DNA of 7,406 bases, from assembly GCA_913009765.1 (NCBI GenBank), contig CAJVYT010000209.1:1-7406 (forward strand). Reading direction: 5' to 3'. How positions within the stretch are numbered: position 1 is the first letter of the stretch; the number at the start of each line of letters is the position of its first letter. Below, piece by piece: positions 1-6,009 of the stretch. The stretch is from an uncultured candidate division Zixibacteria bacterium. Its GTDB lineage: Bacteria; Zixibacteria; MSB-5A5; GN15; FEB-12. The notes beneath the pieces were generated by a model. That model was not told the origin of the DNA and ran no database searches. It saw only the letters and a list, made by a program, of their open reading frames with translations. The translations under genes were made by a program, and so were the position numbers.

Positions 1-58
1 ACTGCCTGATTTGATCATATAATTCATCCGGGATGTTTTTAAGTGTTACAGTTGCCAT
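1..58 (-). CDS. Ribbon-helix-helix antitoxin, N-terminus only (cut by window edge)
   Basis: The minus strand starts with ATG at 58 and reads MATVTLKNIPDELYDQIRQ before the window ends. An opening of the form 'ATVTLKNIP-(D/E)-ELYD-I' is typical of Arc/FitA-type ribbon-helix-helix antitoxins: the first residues form the DNA-binding beta strand and 'IPDELYDQI' begins the first helix. A strong Shine-Dalgarno (GGAGGA) lies just upstream of the ATG and fixes the start. Antitoxins of this family bind the operator of their own operon and neutralise a toxin, often a PIN-domain RNase encoded directly downstream. That gene would lie beyond the left edge and cannot be seen. A well-formed promoter and an overlapping palindrome lie upstream. 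The RHH call rests on only 19 residues; the coding call is firm because of the start signals. Confidence 0.8.
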   Translation of the reverse strand, partial: MATVTLKNIPDELYDQIRQ

Positions 59-74
59 TGCTCCTCCAAAATGG

Positions 75-98
75 TTCCAATATGATTTCATTATGGAA
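75..98. promoter_or_regulatory. Candidate operator palindrome over the -10 box
   Basis: An imperfect inverted repeat has arms TTCCAATATGA and TCATTATGGAA around a 2-bp centre, with 9 of 11 positions pairing. It covers the -10 box and the expected transcription start of the antitoxin promoter. RHH antitoxins commonly bind palindromes in exactly this place to repress their own operon. The palindrome is seen; its role as an operator is inferred. Confidence 0.4.
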
Positions 99-118
99 CA
101 ATTAACTGCTTTTGTCAA
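90..118 (-). promoter_or_regulatory. Sigma70-type promoter of the RHH antitoxin gene
   Basis: On the minus strand there is a perfect -35 box, TTGACA (118-113), then 17 bp, then CATAAT (95-90), a five-of-six match to TATAAT. Transcription would start near 83, giving a leader of about 25 nt that contains the GGAGGA ribosome binding site. This is the best promoter match I found in the window. Confidence 0.6.
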
Positions 119-294
119 TATGGAAGACAGCTTAAATAGAGGCAAGCTTGGGCGCCTTCGCTCCTTTGCCCTGGGATTGATTTTAGTGACTAAAAGCTGC
201 AATTTTCTATTATAGACACCACGGACTTGATGATAAAGATTTTGAATCAGGCAATCTGAAGCAATCCAGCAATATAAAACCAAACCGGATTCAC
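119..294. other. Intergenic region with a 15-bp palindrome, no gene seen
   Basis: This is the gap between the -35 box of the antitoxin promoter and the stop codon of the three-gene cassette. I see no open frame with a plausible start and ribosome binding site. It holds a perfect palindrome, TTTTAGT-G-ACTAAAA, at 181-195. No clear intrinsic terminator for the cassette is visible. Confidence 0.5.
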
Positions 295-717
295 TTAAAT
301 AGCAGGATAGGTATTTAAGACTGTTTCAAGTATCAACTCAGAAATCATTATGTCATCTGTATATCTCAGATTATAAATTCCACTGTGAGAAGGGTCAATT
401 GGCGAAGGATCATGAAGAATTTCAAGGTTTCTTCTGTCTTCGCTTTCAGTTAACACTTTTTGGTAGGTCTCACCAACATTCAAAAGAGCAATTTTTGCTT
501 TCGCTCCTATATTTAACTTCGCCCGTAATGTTTCTCGAATTCTTTGAATTTTTTCTCCACTGGGGCAATCTAAGAATTCGACCCAATTTACGGAAAGACT
601 TTCTTCTTCACTTCTTAACCGAAAGGCCGATGCCTGGATATTTCCTTGCTCATCAACACACTTAGGCATACAAAGCCTTGTAATGTGATCACTGTCGGGA
701 ATCTTATCCCCGTTCAT
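295..717 (-). CDS. Conserved protein of unknown function, third gene of TIGR04255 cassette
   Basis: A 140-aa soluble protein with no signal peptide or membrane segment. I recognise its general pattern from a widespread unnamed family: 'SDHITRLC' (9-16), 'AFRLR' (31-35), 'LSVNWVEF' (41-48), 'ALLNVGE' (77-83) and a C-terminal 'DPSHSGIY' (108-115). This is recall of a pattern, not a search result, and no biochemical role is known to me. His111 and the neighbouring Asp/Ser residues look like the best conserved polar cluster but should not be called catalytic. The start at 717 overlaps the end of the 229-aa gene by 14 nt, so the two are probably translationally coupled. The upstream Shine-Dalgarno is weak (GGA about 6 nt from the ATG). 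It is the last gene of the minus-strand operon. Confidence 0.88.
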   Translation of the reverse strand: MNGDKIPDSDHITRLCMPKCVDEQGNIQASAFRLRSEEESLSVNWVEFLDCPSGEKIQRIRETLRAKLNIGAKAKIALLNVGETYQKVLTESEDRRNLEILHDPSPIDPSHSGIYNLRYTDDIMISELILETVLNTYPAI

Positions 718-1393
718 TCTGAATCCAATTCAACTCATTATTAGGAGATGCCGTTTCCATAAGCATGTCCACAGTAGTTAATCCTGAAACTCTAATCTTA
801 AGCTCCGGATGCTTACTGTTTTGAACAAATCTCACAAAGCGAACGTTACCATTTGGCAAATAAAGCACACTAAACAGTCTTCCCTCTTCACCCCTCCAGG
901 AAGCATAAATGTTGTTGTCAGGAGTTAAGGTAATTGCCGGATATTTAAGATTGTTATGTAATTGCAGAAAACTATAAAAAGTCCTAAGAGACTCTACTTC
1001 TATCCCCACATGGAAAGGGTCTTCTTCTTTTGCATCATTGAATAATATCTGAAGTCTTTTGGAAATATTTACCCTGGATGGAATAAATGTAAATGCTCTA
1101 ATCCAACGTATTAATTCATTTACTTCTTCATCTTTATCATCAAGCAAGTCTACCTGTGTAAAAGACCCTCTTTCCTCACTCCAAACCTGAAGCAATGCTT
1201 GACCTGCAACATCTTGAATTAAAGACGAAGGATTTATAGAGCCTGCAGGACGTGGGGCGCTAATGGATTGTTCCAAGGTATCTTGTTCATACCATGCTCC
1301 AGAAGATTGACGAGTTATAAAATCCTCATCAATATAATCGGTACAATATGTTTTATTGCCTTTTGGCGGTCTATCTCGCTCAACAACTATCAT
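704..1393 (-). CDS. Protein of unknown function, middle gene of TIGR04255 cassette
   Basis: A 229-aa protein with no signal peptide or transmembrane helix. The N-terminal third (1-60) is rich in charged residues, Gly, Ser and Pro, and looks poorly ordered. The C-terminal part (about 136-210) looks like a compact alpha/beta unit: 'LRTFYSFLQLHNNLKYPAI' followed by two strands, 'LTPDNNIYASWRG' and 'LFSVLYLPNGNVRFV', where a hydrophobic turn precedes a Gly-rich loop. I do not recognise a named domain. The ATG at 1393 overlaps the stop of the TIGR04255 gene as ATGA, and the 3' end overlaps the next gene by 14 nt, so the three proteins are probably made together and may work together. Confidence 0.88.
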   Translation of the reverse strand: MIVVERDRPPKGNKTYCTDYIDEDFITRQSSGAWYEQDTLEQSISAPRPAGSINPSSLIQDVAGQALLQVWSEERGSFTQVDLLDDKDEEVNELIRWIRAFTFIPSRVNISKRLQILFNDAKEEDPFHVGIEVESLRTFYSFLQLHNNLKYPAITLTPDNNIYASWRGEEGRLFSVLYLPNGNVRFVRFVQNSKHPELKIRVSGLTTVDMLMETASPNNELNWIQNERG

Positions 1394-2178
1394 TTAATTC
1401 GTTTCCACATTTTATGAGCTTCGGAAGATGTTAAATCAGTAAATCCATTAACTATCCATTCATGTGCTATGTCATACCATTCACGAACAGTCTTTTTATC
1501 TGTTGAGTTGCCTTTTCCACGAGCAACTAATTCTAAAATAAATAGAGGAACGTTATCATCTGTTCGTAGCGCGCTTTTCAGATTAACAAAAAGGTGTCCC
1601 TTCTTATCCGGCAATTCAAATTCTGTTTGCCATGAAATCTTGCTGGGAATCGACAAAAAACGGCCAGTTCTTTTGTTCCAAATAAAATCAGTTAATATTT
1701 TGGAGAGGTCATCAATTTCATCCCACTCTCTATTTTTTTCAAAATGGTTAATATAGCTAAGTTCATATTCTATTGGATTAAGCTTACCTATCTTAAACTC
1801 CTCAAAAAAGCCTTCAATAGTATCCATTGTTTTTTCAAATTGTTTAATGACATATGGATATCGAGGGTATGCACCTTCTTTGTGTCTCCAGTTGAAATAA
1901 AAACGATCTAATTGAAATTGTATTAATTGGTCATCCGAGTTATTTATAAACCACGTTCTTGGGAGTGGCATACCCGTTGCCGGGTCTGCTGCAAATTCAC
2001 CTGTAGCTGACCCTAAAGGTGGAACATGCTTGATAATAGGATAATCTGAGCGGAACTTTTCCCATAAAGAACCGAAATGGGAAACATTAAACTTATCAGA
2101 TGGATAAAACCTCATACCGCAAACAACTTCGTTAACAGGGGGAGCTTTATAGCTTGGAAGAGGAGTAGACTCAGACAC
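1390..2178 (-). CDS. TIGR04255 family protein, first gene of the cassette
   Basis: A 262-aa protein of the sporadically distributed TIGR04255 family. The family signature is visible at both ends: 'YKAPPVNEVVCGMRF' (10-24) near the start, then 'PRTWF' (73-77), 'LIQFQLDRFYFNWR' (85-98), 'YELSYINH' (138-145), and a C-terminal 'WYDIAHEWIVNGFTDLTS' (234-251) followed by 'MWKRI'. The function of the family is unknown; it occurs patchily in bacterial accessory regions. The start is a GTG at 2178. The frame upstream has no ATG or TTG before a stop, and the usual family N-terminus begins just before 'YK-PP', so this start fits. The ribosome binding site is weak (AAAGGG). It overlaps the 229-aa gene by ATGA. 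Confidence 0.9.
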   Translation of the reverse strand: MSESTPLPSYKAPPVNEVVCGMRFYPSDKFNVSHFGSLWEKFRSDYPIIKHVPPLGSATGEFAADPATGMPLPRTWFINNSDDQLIQFQLDRFYFNWRHKEGAYPRYPYVIKQFEKTMDTIEGFFEEFKIGKLNPIEYELSYINHFEKNREWDEIDDLSKILTDFIWNKRTGRFLSIPSKISWQTEFELPDKKGHLFVNLKSALRTDDNVPLFILELVARGKGNSTDKKTVREWYDIAHEWIVNGFTDLTSSEAHKMWKRIK

Positions 2179-2363
2179 AGAAAAGCCCTTTCTCGTTAGT
2201 ATTCATAGACACGTTATAGTATATAATAAGAAATATTTTTTTGCGTCAGTAACATTCATATATAATATATCACAAAAAAACGCCCACTTTCCCGGATGGA
2301 ATTTAAGTTATTTGGTATCCTCATCTGTTGTGAATTAATCACTCAACATTTGTCACGGATAAA
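2179..2363. other. AT-rich upstream region of the three-gene cassette
   Basis: This stretch must hold the cassette promoter, unless the IS drives it from outside. It is very AT-rich near the gene, with small palindromes at 2214-2226 (TTATA-GTA-TATAA) and 2258-2270 (ATATAT-A-ATATAT). TATACT and TATAAC look like possible -10 boxes on the minus strand, but I see no good -35 box at the right spacing. No gene is visible. Confidence 0.4.
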
Positions 2364-2379
2364 CAGGCTGTCCGAGAAT
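2364..2379. repeat. Left terminal inverted repeat of the IS1182-like element
   Basis: CAGGCTGTCCGAGAAT is the inverted partner of the end at 4174-4189. There is one mismatch, G at 2366 against the complement of T at 4187. The inner 13 bp are perfect. A following A/T-rich stretch and an ACAG motif (2387-2390) are loosely shared by the other end. Confidence 0.8.
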
Positions 2380-2537
2380 TGTTTTCACAGAAAGCAGTAA
2401 CATAATCTGTAATCTCAATAATGTTATTTATTCCCCCTGAAAATATATCAATATTCTATCTGAAAAAATAATTCCATCTTTTATCCATAATATCTATTGA
2501 CAGTATCATTAATCTTAGCTTTTCAGGGCTATATCAT

Positions 2538-4007
2538 TTATATCATCTCCGGCATTATTCCCATTTTCAACATCTTCTTTAAATTCCATCCAATACACAT
2601 AAGCTTAAACTCTGCCTTTACTTTTTCTATCCCTCGCAGCAAAAAGTTTCGATACCCCAGGTTAAACTTTAAATGCCCAAAGATAGGCTCAATAGTGTAT
2701 TGTCGCTTAAAATATTTTTTCTTCCCTTCTTCGCTGCTCAGTTTATCTCTCATCTTCTGCAGAAGGGGTTCTCTGATATCAATCAATAATTCCCGTGCTT
2801 TCGATTTGGTACATAATGACCGTTTTGTGCATTCTCTACATTCTCTGCCCCGGTATACTTTATGGTTCCATTGACGTTTTTGGGTCTTGTTCTTTCGCGT
2901 TTTCCAATATATTACCGGCTTCCCTTCCGGACAAATATAACTGTCTGTTGATTCATCATATTTGAAGTTGCTGTAGTGATAACGGTTTTCTTCCTTCTCG
3001 TATTTTCCTTTTATATACTGACGAAAATTATTATCCGGAACATACCCGTCTATTTCTTTTTGATCAAGATATTCATAGTTTGTATAGCTTCCATATCCAC
3101 TGTCAGCGGCTACTTCCTCTACTGTCTCGTTGGTGTTTGCCTCTGTTTGTTCTATCACCGGTTTCAGTTGGTTCCGATCATTTGCTTCTGTTACTGCTTC
3201 CGCTGCTACTATTATCCCCTCATCAGTTACTGCTGCCTGACAGTTGTACGATGGTCTTACGTCTTTGCTGCCTCCTGCTTTCATATGGTTGGCATCCTTC
3301 TCCGTAAGGTTTATCTTTTTCCTGTCTTCTTCTTTGAGTATTTTTAATGCTTCTTCTATCTTTCTCTTCAGGTATTTACGGTTTGTTAGTTTCTTCATTA
3401 TTTCTTTCTGGTCCTCTGCCGTTTCGCAACTCTCATCTTCCTGCTTATCTATTGCTTCCGCTTCCTTTATTATTTTGTCTATTTCTTCTGTTATCTCTGA
3501 TAACCATTTCTCATGCCCTTTTTGATCTTTACTTCTCTTTCCTGTGGCATTGCTTCTTATCTTTGTTCCATCTATGTGTATCTTCCCAACCCGGCTGCAC
3601 CCCAATTCGTTCAATATCCTTATTATGTCTACAAAATATTCCTCGATCTCTTCTGTATTGTTCTTGCGAAAATCACTGATTGTTCGATGATCCGGATTGT
3701 AGCACTGCATTAAATATGTGTATATTTGATCACTTATGCATTCTTCCTCTAATTTCCGGCTGCTGCGTACCCCAGTGGCATAACCATAAAATAATAAACT
3801 TAACATCAGCTTCGGATGATATGTCTTTTGTCCTTTAAATGAATACTTCGCTTCTATTGCCTCTGTATCTAATGAGAATACTACCTCTTTTACCAATCTG
3901 CATAGATGATCAGCCGGTATTACTGTCTCTATATAATCCAGAAATGCTTCGTGACTAATCCCTACCAGCGGTTTCTGAAATTCATGAAACGGTTTGAATT
4001 TCGACAT
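2538..4007 (-). CDS. IS1182 family transposase
   Basis: A DDE transposase that cuts and joins the ends of the element. Counting from the chosen start (489 aa), it opens with the family N-terminus 'MSKFKPFHEFQKPLVGI', then a DUF772-like region with 'YHPKLMLSLLFYGYATG' and 'DHRTISDFRK'. The catalytic residues are the Asp of 'IHIDGTKIRSNA', the Asp of 'AADSGYGSY' and the Glu of 'QYTIEPIFGHLK' (D191, D347 and E485 in the longer reading). Between D and D lies a lysine/glutamate-rich, coiled-coil-like insertion. Four cysteines (CPEG, then CRECTKRSLC) may bind zinc. I chose 4007 because AGGAG lies 10 nt upstream and the family starts there. An in-frame ATG at 4142 would add 45 low-complexity residues, with a weaker, distant GGGAG. 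Its frame is intact and no residue is missing. Confidence 0.94.
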   Translation of the reverse strand: MSKFKPFHEFQKPLVGISHEAFLDYIETVIPADHLCRLVKEVVFSLDTEAIEAKYSFKGQKTYHPKLMLSLLFYGYATGVRSSRKLEEECISDQIYTYLMQCYNPDHRTISDFRKNNTEEIEEYFVDIIRILNELGCSRVGKIHIDGTKIRSNATGKRSKDQKGHEKWLSEITEEIDKIIKEAEAIDKQEDESCETAEDQKEIMKKLTNRKYLKRKIEEALKILKEEDRKKINLTEKDANHMKAGGSKDVRPSYNCQAAVTDEGIIVAAEAVTEANDRNQLKPVIEQTEANTNETVEEVAADSGYGSYTNYEYLDQKEIDGYVPDNNFRQYIKGKYEKEENRYHYSNFKYDESTDSYICPEGKPVIYWKTRKNKTQKRQWNHKVYRGRECRECTKRSLCTKSKARELLIDIREPLLQKMRDKLSSEEGKKKYFKRQYTIEPIFGHLKFNLGYRNFLLRGIEKVKAEFKLMCIGWNLKKMLKMGIMPEMI

Positions 4008-4173
4008 ATGGTTGACTCTCCTGTGTTGTTTATTTGCAGATATGTTATTGATCGAAGGGGAAGGGGTTAATGTTGAATAAATTGATTCAGAAAATAGTTC
4101 TGCCTGGCTTTTGCTATCCTGCGGTAATGACTCCATTGACATAGAATTATATCATATCTCCCTGCTGTCTTGT

Positions 4174-4189
4174 ATTCTCGGACAGCTTG
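4174..4189. repeat. Right terminal inverted repeat of the IS1182-like element
   Basis: ATTCTCGGACAGCTTG is the inverted partner of 2364-2379, with 15 of 16 positions matching. It lies upstream of the transposase start. Between the repeat and the gene a TATAAT hexamer (minus strand, about 4145-4150) could be the -10 box of the transposase promoter, but its -35 side is poor. Confidence 0.8.
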
Positions 4190-4349
4190 GAAAGATGCGA
4201 CCCCACCGATAACCGCTTGACGGTCCCCTGTCTCTCAGCCTTTCTTGACCAAAGCATCCCGTTTAAATTAAATCATCTGAATATTACAGCAATGTTACAA
4301 TTCCAGAAAAAATCGGTTACAGTTTTCTACCGGCTTTGACGTGGTTTTG
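4190..4349. other. Structured, GC-richer intergenic segment between IS and DUF433 operon
   Basis: Next to the IS end, 4194-4258 is clearly more GC-rich than its surroundings. It can fold with an outer stem GATGC/GCATC (4194-4198 with 4254-4258) and an inner hairpin ACCG/CGGT (4205-4208 with 4221-4224). I tried to match it to c-di-GMP-I and TPP riboswitches and found only fragments of similarity. One minus-strand frame is open but for one stop. I cannot name it; no gene is visible. Confidence 0.4.
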
Positions 4350-4378
4350 TTGCTAAAGAAGCTATTTTTATTTAGAAT
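4350..4378 (+). promoter_or_regulatory. Promoter of the DUF433 operon
   Basis: TTGCTA (4350-4355), then a 17-bp spacer, then TAGAAT (4373-4378), which matches TATAAT at five of six positions. Transcription would start near 4385, only a few bases before the ribosome binding site AGGAGGT at 4389-4395. That leader is short but workable. The -35 box is only a four-of-six match. Confidence 0.5.
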
Positions 4379-4401
4379 AAGTTAATTCAGGAGGTGAATA
4401 T

Positions 4402-4737
4402 ATGGCTATAGCAGCTAAGCAGGTTAAACAACATCCTTATATTACAACTGATAAAAAAATCAGGGGCGGTGTGCCGATAATTGCCGGTACGGGAATCAAA
4501 TTACTGGATGTGGCTATCAGATATGAAGTTATAGGGATGTCCCCTGAAGACATAATTGTTGCTCTCCCGCATCTTAACCTGTCGCAGATACATGATGCGC
4601 TTTCATATTACTACGAACACAAATCCGAAATCGATCAGGATTGGCGAAATGCCCTTAAAAAAACTGCCACAGCAAAAAAAATTGTAGAGTCACCCCTGGA
4701 GAAAAAGCTTGGCAAAATTAAAGATATATATCGATGA
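4402..4737 (+). CDS. DUF433 domain protein, antitoxin-like
   Basis: A 111-aa protein with a DUF433 domain at about residues 11-76. The family core is visible: 'HPYITTDKKIRGGVPIIAGTGI' (11-32), where the usual form is 'GGxPxIxGTRI', then 'YEVIGMSPEDIIVALPHLNLSQIHDALSYYYEH' (41-73). The typical Arg of GTR is a Gly here. DUF433 proteins are small winged-helix-like antitoxins (VapB45-type), usually paired with DUF5615 PIN-like toxins. A Lys-rich tail (about 80-111) goes beyond the domain and could contact a partner or DNA. The start is fixed by an excellent AGGAGGTG seven bases before the ATG. The stop overlaps the next ATG as ATGA, so the two genes form one operon. The DUF433 call is firm; the antitoxin role is inferred. 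Confidence 0.92.
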   Translation: MAIAAKQVKQHPYITTDKKIRGGVPIIAGTGIKLLDVAIRYEVIGMSPEDIIVALPHLNLSQIHDALSYYYEHKSEIDQDWRNALKKTATAKKIVESPLEKKLGKIKDIYR

Positions 4738-5156
4738 GAAAAACATGGGTTTATGATCCACACTCCGGAGGCGTTAAGATACCACAAACTGTGAGAGACC
4801 GGACGCGGAGTCGTATAATGAAATATGCAGAGAAGCATTATGCAGGAAAGTATACTCGCATCGAGGTTCGTTTTCGCGGACAACTATGTTATATTGATGC
4901 ATATACAGAGCCCTGCGTTCTTCCTGATTTTAACGCCTCAGTATATGGCGAATCCCGTGAGGAACATATTGAAAGGCTGCGAAATATCCCCACTCACTTA
5001 TGTCGCTTACGTTACTTTGGAAATGAAAATCGCTGGTCTATGGCATTTTACACTTATAGTCATGAAAAGTATGAACCTTGTATTTTCAACAACGGCAGTT
5101 TCCACGGCACACCGGAGGAAGCCTTTGAAACTTCTGCAGTGTACCTGCAAGATTAA
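4734..5156 (+). CDS. 140-aa protein of unknown function, partner gene of DUF433
   Basis: This gene is translationally coupled to DUF433 through ATGA and has no Shine-Dalgarno of its own. The protein is soluble and shows no PIN, Mut7-C or DUF5615 features. Visible blocks are 'TWVYDPHSGGVKIPQTVRDR' (4-23), 'YAEKHYAGKYTRIEVRFRG' (31-49), 'LCYIDAYTEP' (51-60), 'THLCRLRYFGNENRWSMAFYTYSHEKYEPC' (split at 87-116) and 'GTPEEAFETSAVYL' (125-138). The spread of His, Arg, Tyr, Asp and Glu in the last two blocks would suit an enzyme or RNA-binding surface. I have a recollection of similar unannotated proteins beside DUF433 genes, but no name. In this position it could be the toxin of a variant toxin-antitoxin pair; that is inference from gene order only. 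Confidence 0.85.
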   Translation: MRKTWVYDPHSGGVKIPQTVRDRTRSRIMKYAEKHYAGKYTRIEVRFRGQLCYIDAYTEPCVLPDFNASVYGESREEHIERLRNIPTHLCRLRYFGNENRWSMAFYTYSHEKYEPCIFNNGSFHGTPEEAFETSAVYLQD

Positions 5157-5230
5157 AACTGTGTGGATCTCGAACAAGGCGCTGAACTTGACGCTGAGGG
5201 CGTGCCGTTTTCAATGTTTTGTAGGACTGT

Positions 5231-5264
5231 ATATGTGGTCAATTCTTTACAATTGACCACATAT
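5231..5264. repeat. Perfect 14-bp inverted repeat with 6-nt loop
   Basis: The arms ATATGTGGTCAATT (5231-5244) and AATTGACCACATAT (5251-5264) enclose CTTTAC. The stem is AT-rich and no run of T follows directly, so it is a poor intrinsic terminator. It lies 74 bp after the 140-aa gene and is itself enclosed by a second inverted repeat (TGTAGGA 5220-5226 and TCCTACA 5284-5290). It could be a hairpin end of the operon transcript, a protein binding site, or part of a small mobile element. Confidence 0.85.
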
Positions 5265-5331
5265 GTCATAATTAAAAATTTTATCCTACAGACACAGACA
5301 GCAGCGGGGTAGTTTATTTAAGGAGGCGACT

Positions 5332-5999
5332 ATCTTAAACTATAATAATATTCTTCTTCATTATAAATAGGTTCTCTCTGTTCTTTCACTCGTGGATGAG
5401 CAAGTGAGCTTTTGTCTATCTTTGCATACTTTCCTTCTTCCAGGTTGCAGGCACTCTGATTCTTCCCCTAATCTTCGTTTCTCATTTGATTATTGACGGC
5501 ATTAAAACCAACTATAAGGATAACATTAAGTTTTTCCTCCTTGACCAGTTTGCTCATTTATTTGTGATTATTGCTATATGGGTTTCCATATCACATGAAA
5601 ATATCAATTTTATTGCTTCCCTACTGCATGGGGTATGGAACTCGCAAAAAATATTAATTATTATTCTTGGCTATTTATTTGTTTTATGGCCAAGCGGATA
5701 CTTTCTAAGACATATGTTGAAACCTTTTCAGGATAAATTTGAAGAAAAGGAGAAACGCGGATTGGAAAAAGCCGGTTTGTGGATAGGTTCACTGGAAAGA
5801 TTTCTGACTTATTCTTTCATGTTAGGTGGATATATGGAAGCAATCGGTTTTTTACTTGCAGCTAAATCAATTTTTCGTTTCGGTGAAATCAGAGACCCCA
5901 GGAACAGAGAAGAAACTGAATATATACTATATAGGTTCTTTATTAAGTTTTGGATTAGCCATTACAACCGGTTACATTGTTAAGACAACTTTGAGATAG
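5332..5999 (+). pseudogene. DUF3307 family membrane protein, decayed
   Basis: The readable core (5408-5929) carries 'LILPLIFVSHLIIDGIK' and 'FFLLDQFAHLFVIIAIW', the hallmark of DUF3307. Next come a membrane segment with 'LGYLFVLWPSGYFL' and the conserved tail 'EAIGFLLAAKSIFRFGEI'. DUF3307 proteins are small integral membrane proteins of unknown role. Four defects are visible. The ribosome binding site AAGGAGG (5320-5326) is followed, five bases later, by ATC (5332) where an ATG would be expected. The N-terminal residues run only to a TAG near 5368, and then the frame changes, as if about 25 residues were deleted. A TGA at 5405-5407 interrupts 'FFHSWMSK*AFVYL'. One extra T near 5930 shifts the end; removing it restores 'IGSLLSFGLAITTGYIV' up to a stop at 5997-5999. 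An internal TTG at 5486 is unlikely to be a true start. Confidence 0.75.
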
Positions 6000-6009
6000 A
6001 AGCATTAGT

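Larger units (their letters stand above)
2364..4189 (-). mobile_element. IS1182-family insertion sequence, apparently complete
   Basis: A single transposase gene is enclosed by inverted repeats with a perfect 13-bp core: GCTGTCCGAGAAT at 2367-2379 and its complement at 4174-4186. Allowing one mismatch, the repeats extend outward to 2364 and 4189. The length, about 1.8 kb, fits the IS1182 family. I see no clear target duplication in the immediate flanks. The element lies between the minus-strand cassette and the plus-strand DUF433 operon and breaks no recognisable gene. Intact ends and an intact transposase suggest a fairly recent insertion that may still be mobile. Confidence 0.85.

Noticed and set aside
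33..215. Plus-strand open frame of 60 codons
   Set aside because: It runs antisense across the RHH start, its promoter and its operator, and has no Shine-Dalgarno or family resemblance.
2497..3713. Several plus-strand open frames rich in Leu, Ser, Phe and Cys
   Set aside because: They lie antisense to the transposase, have no ribosome binding sites and show the composition expected of the complement of a Lys/Glu-rich gene.
4194..4258. Possible c-di-GMP-I or TPP riboswitch on the minus strand
   Set aside because: Fragments such as GGCTGAGA and GGTTATCGG resemble parts of those motifs, but the remaining conserved elements are absent and no suitable minus-strand gene follows except the IS.
4308..4336. 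CGGT/ACCG hairpin followed by six T on the minus strand
   Set aside because: The stem is only four pairs with a long loop, and no minus-strand gene ends there.
4825..5256. Plus-strand 143-codon frame overlapping the DUF433 partner gene
   Set aside because: It is an alternative frame of the coupled 140-aa gene, without its own start signal, and runs into the inverted repeat.
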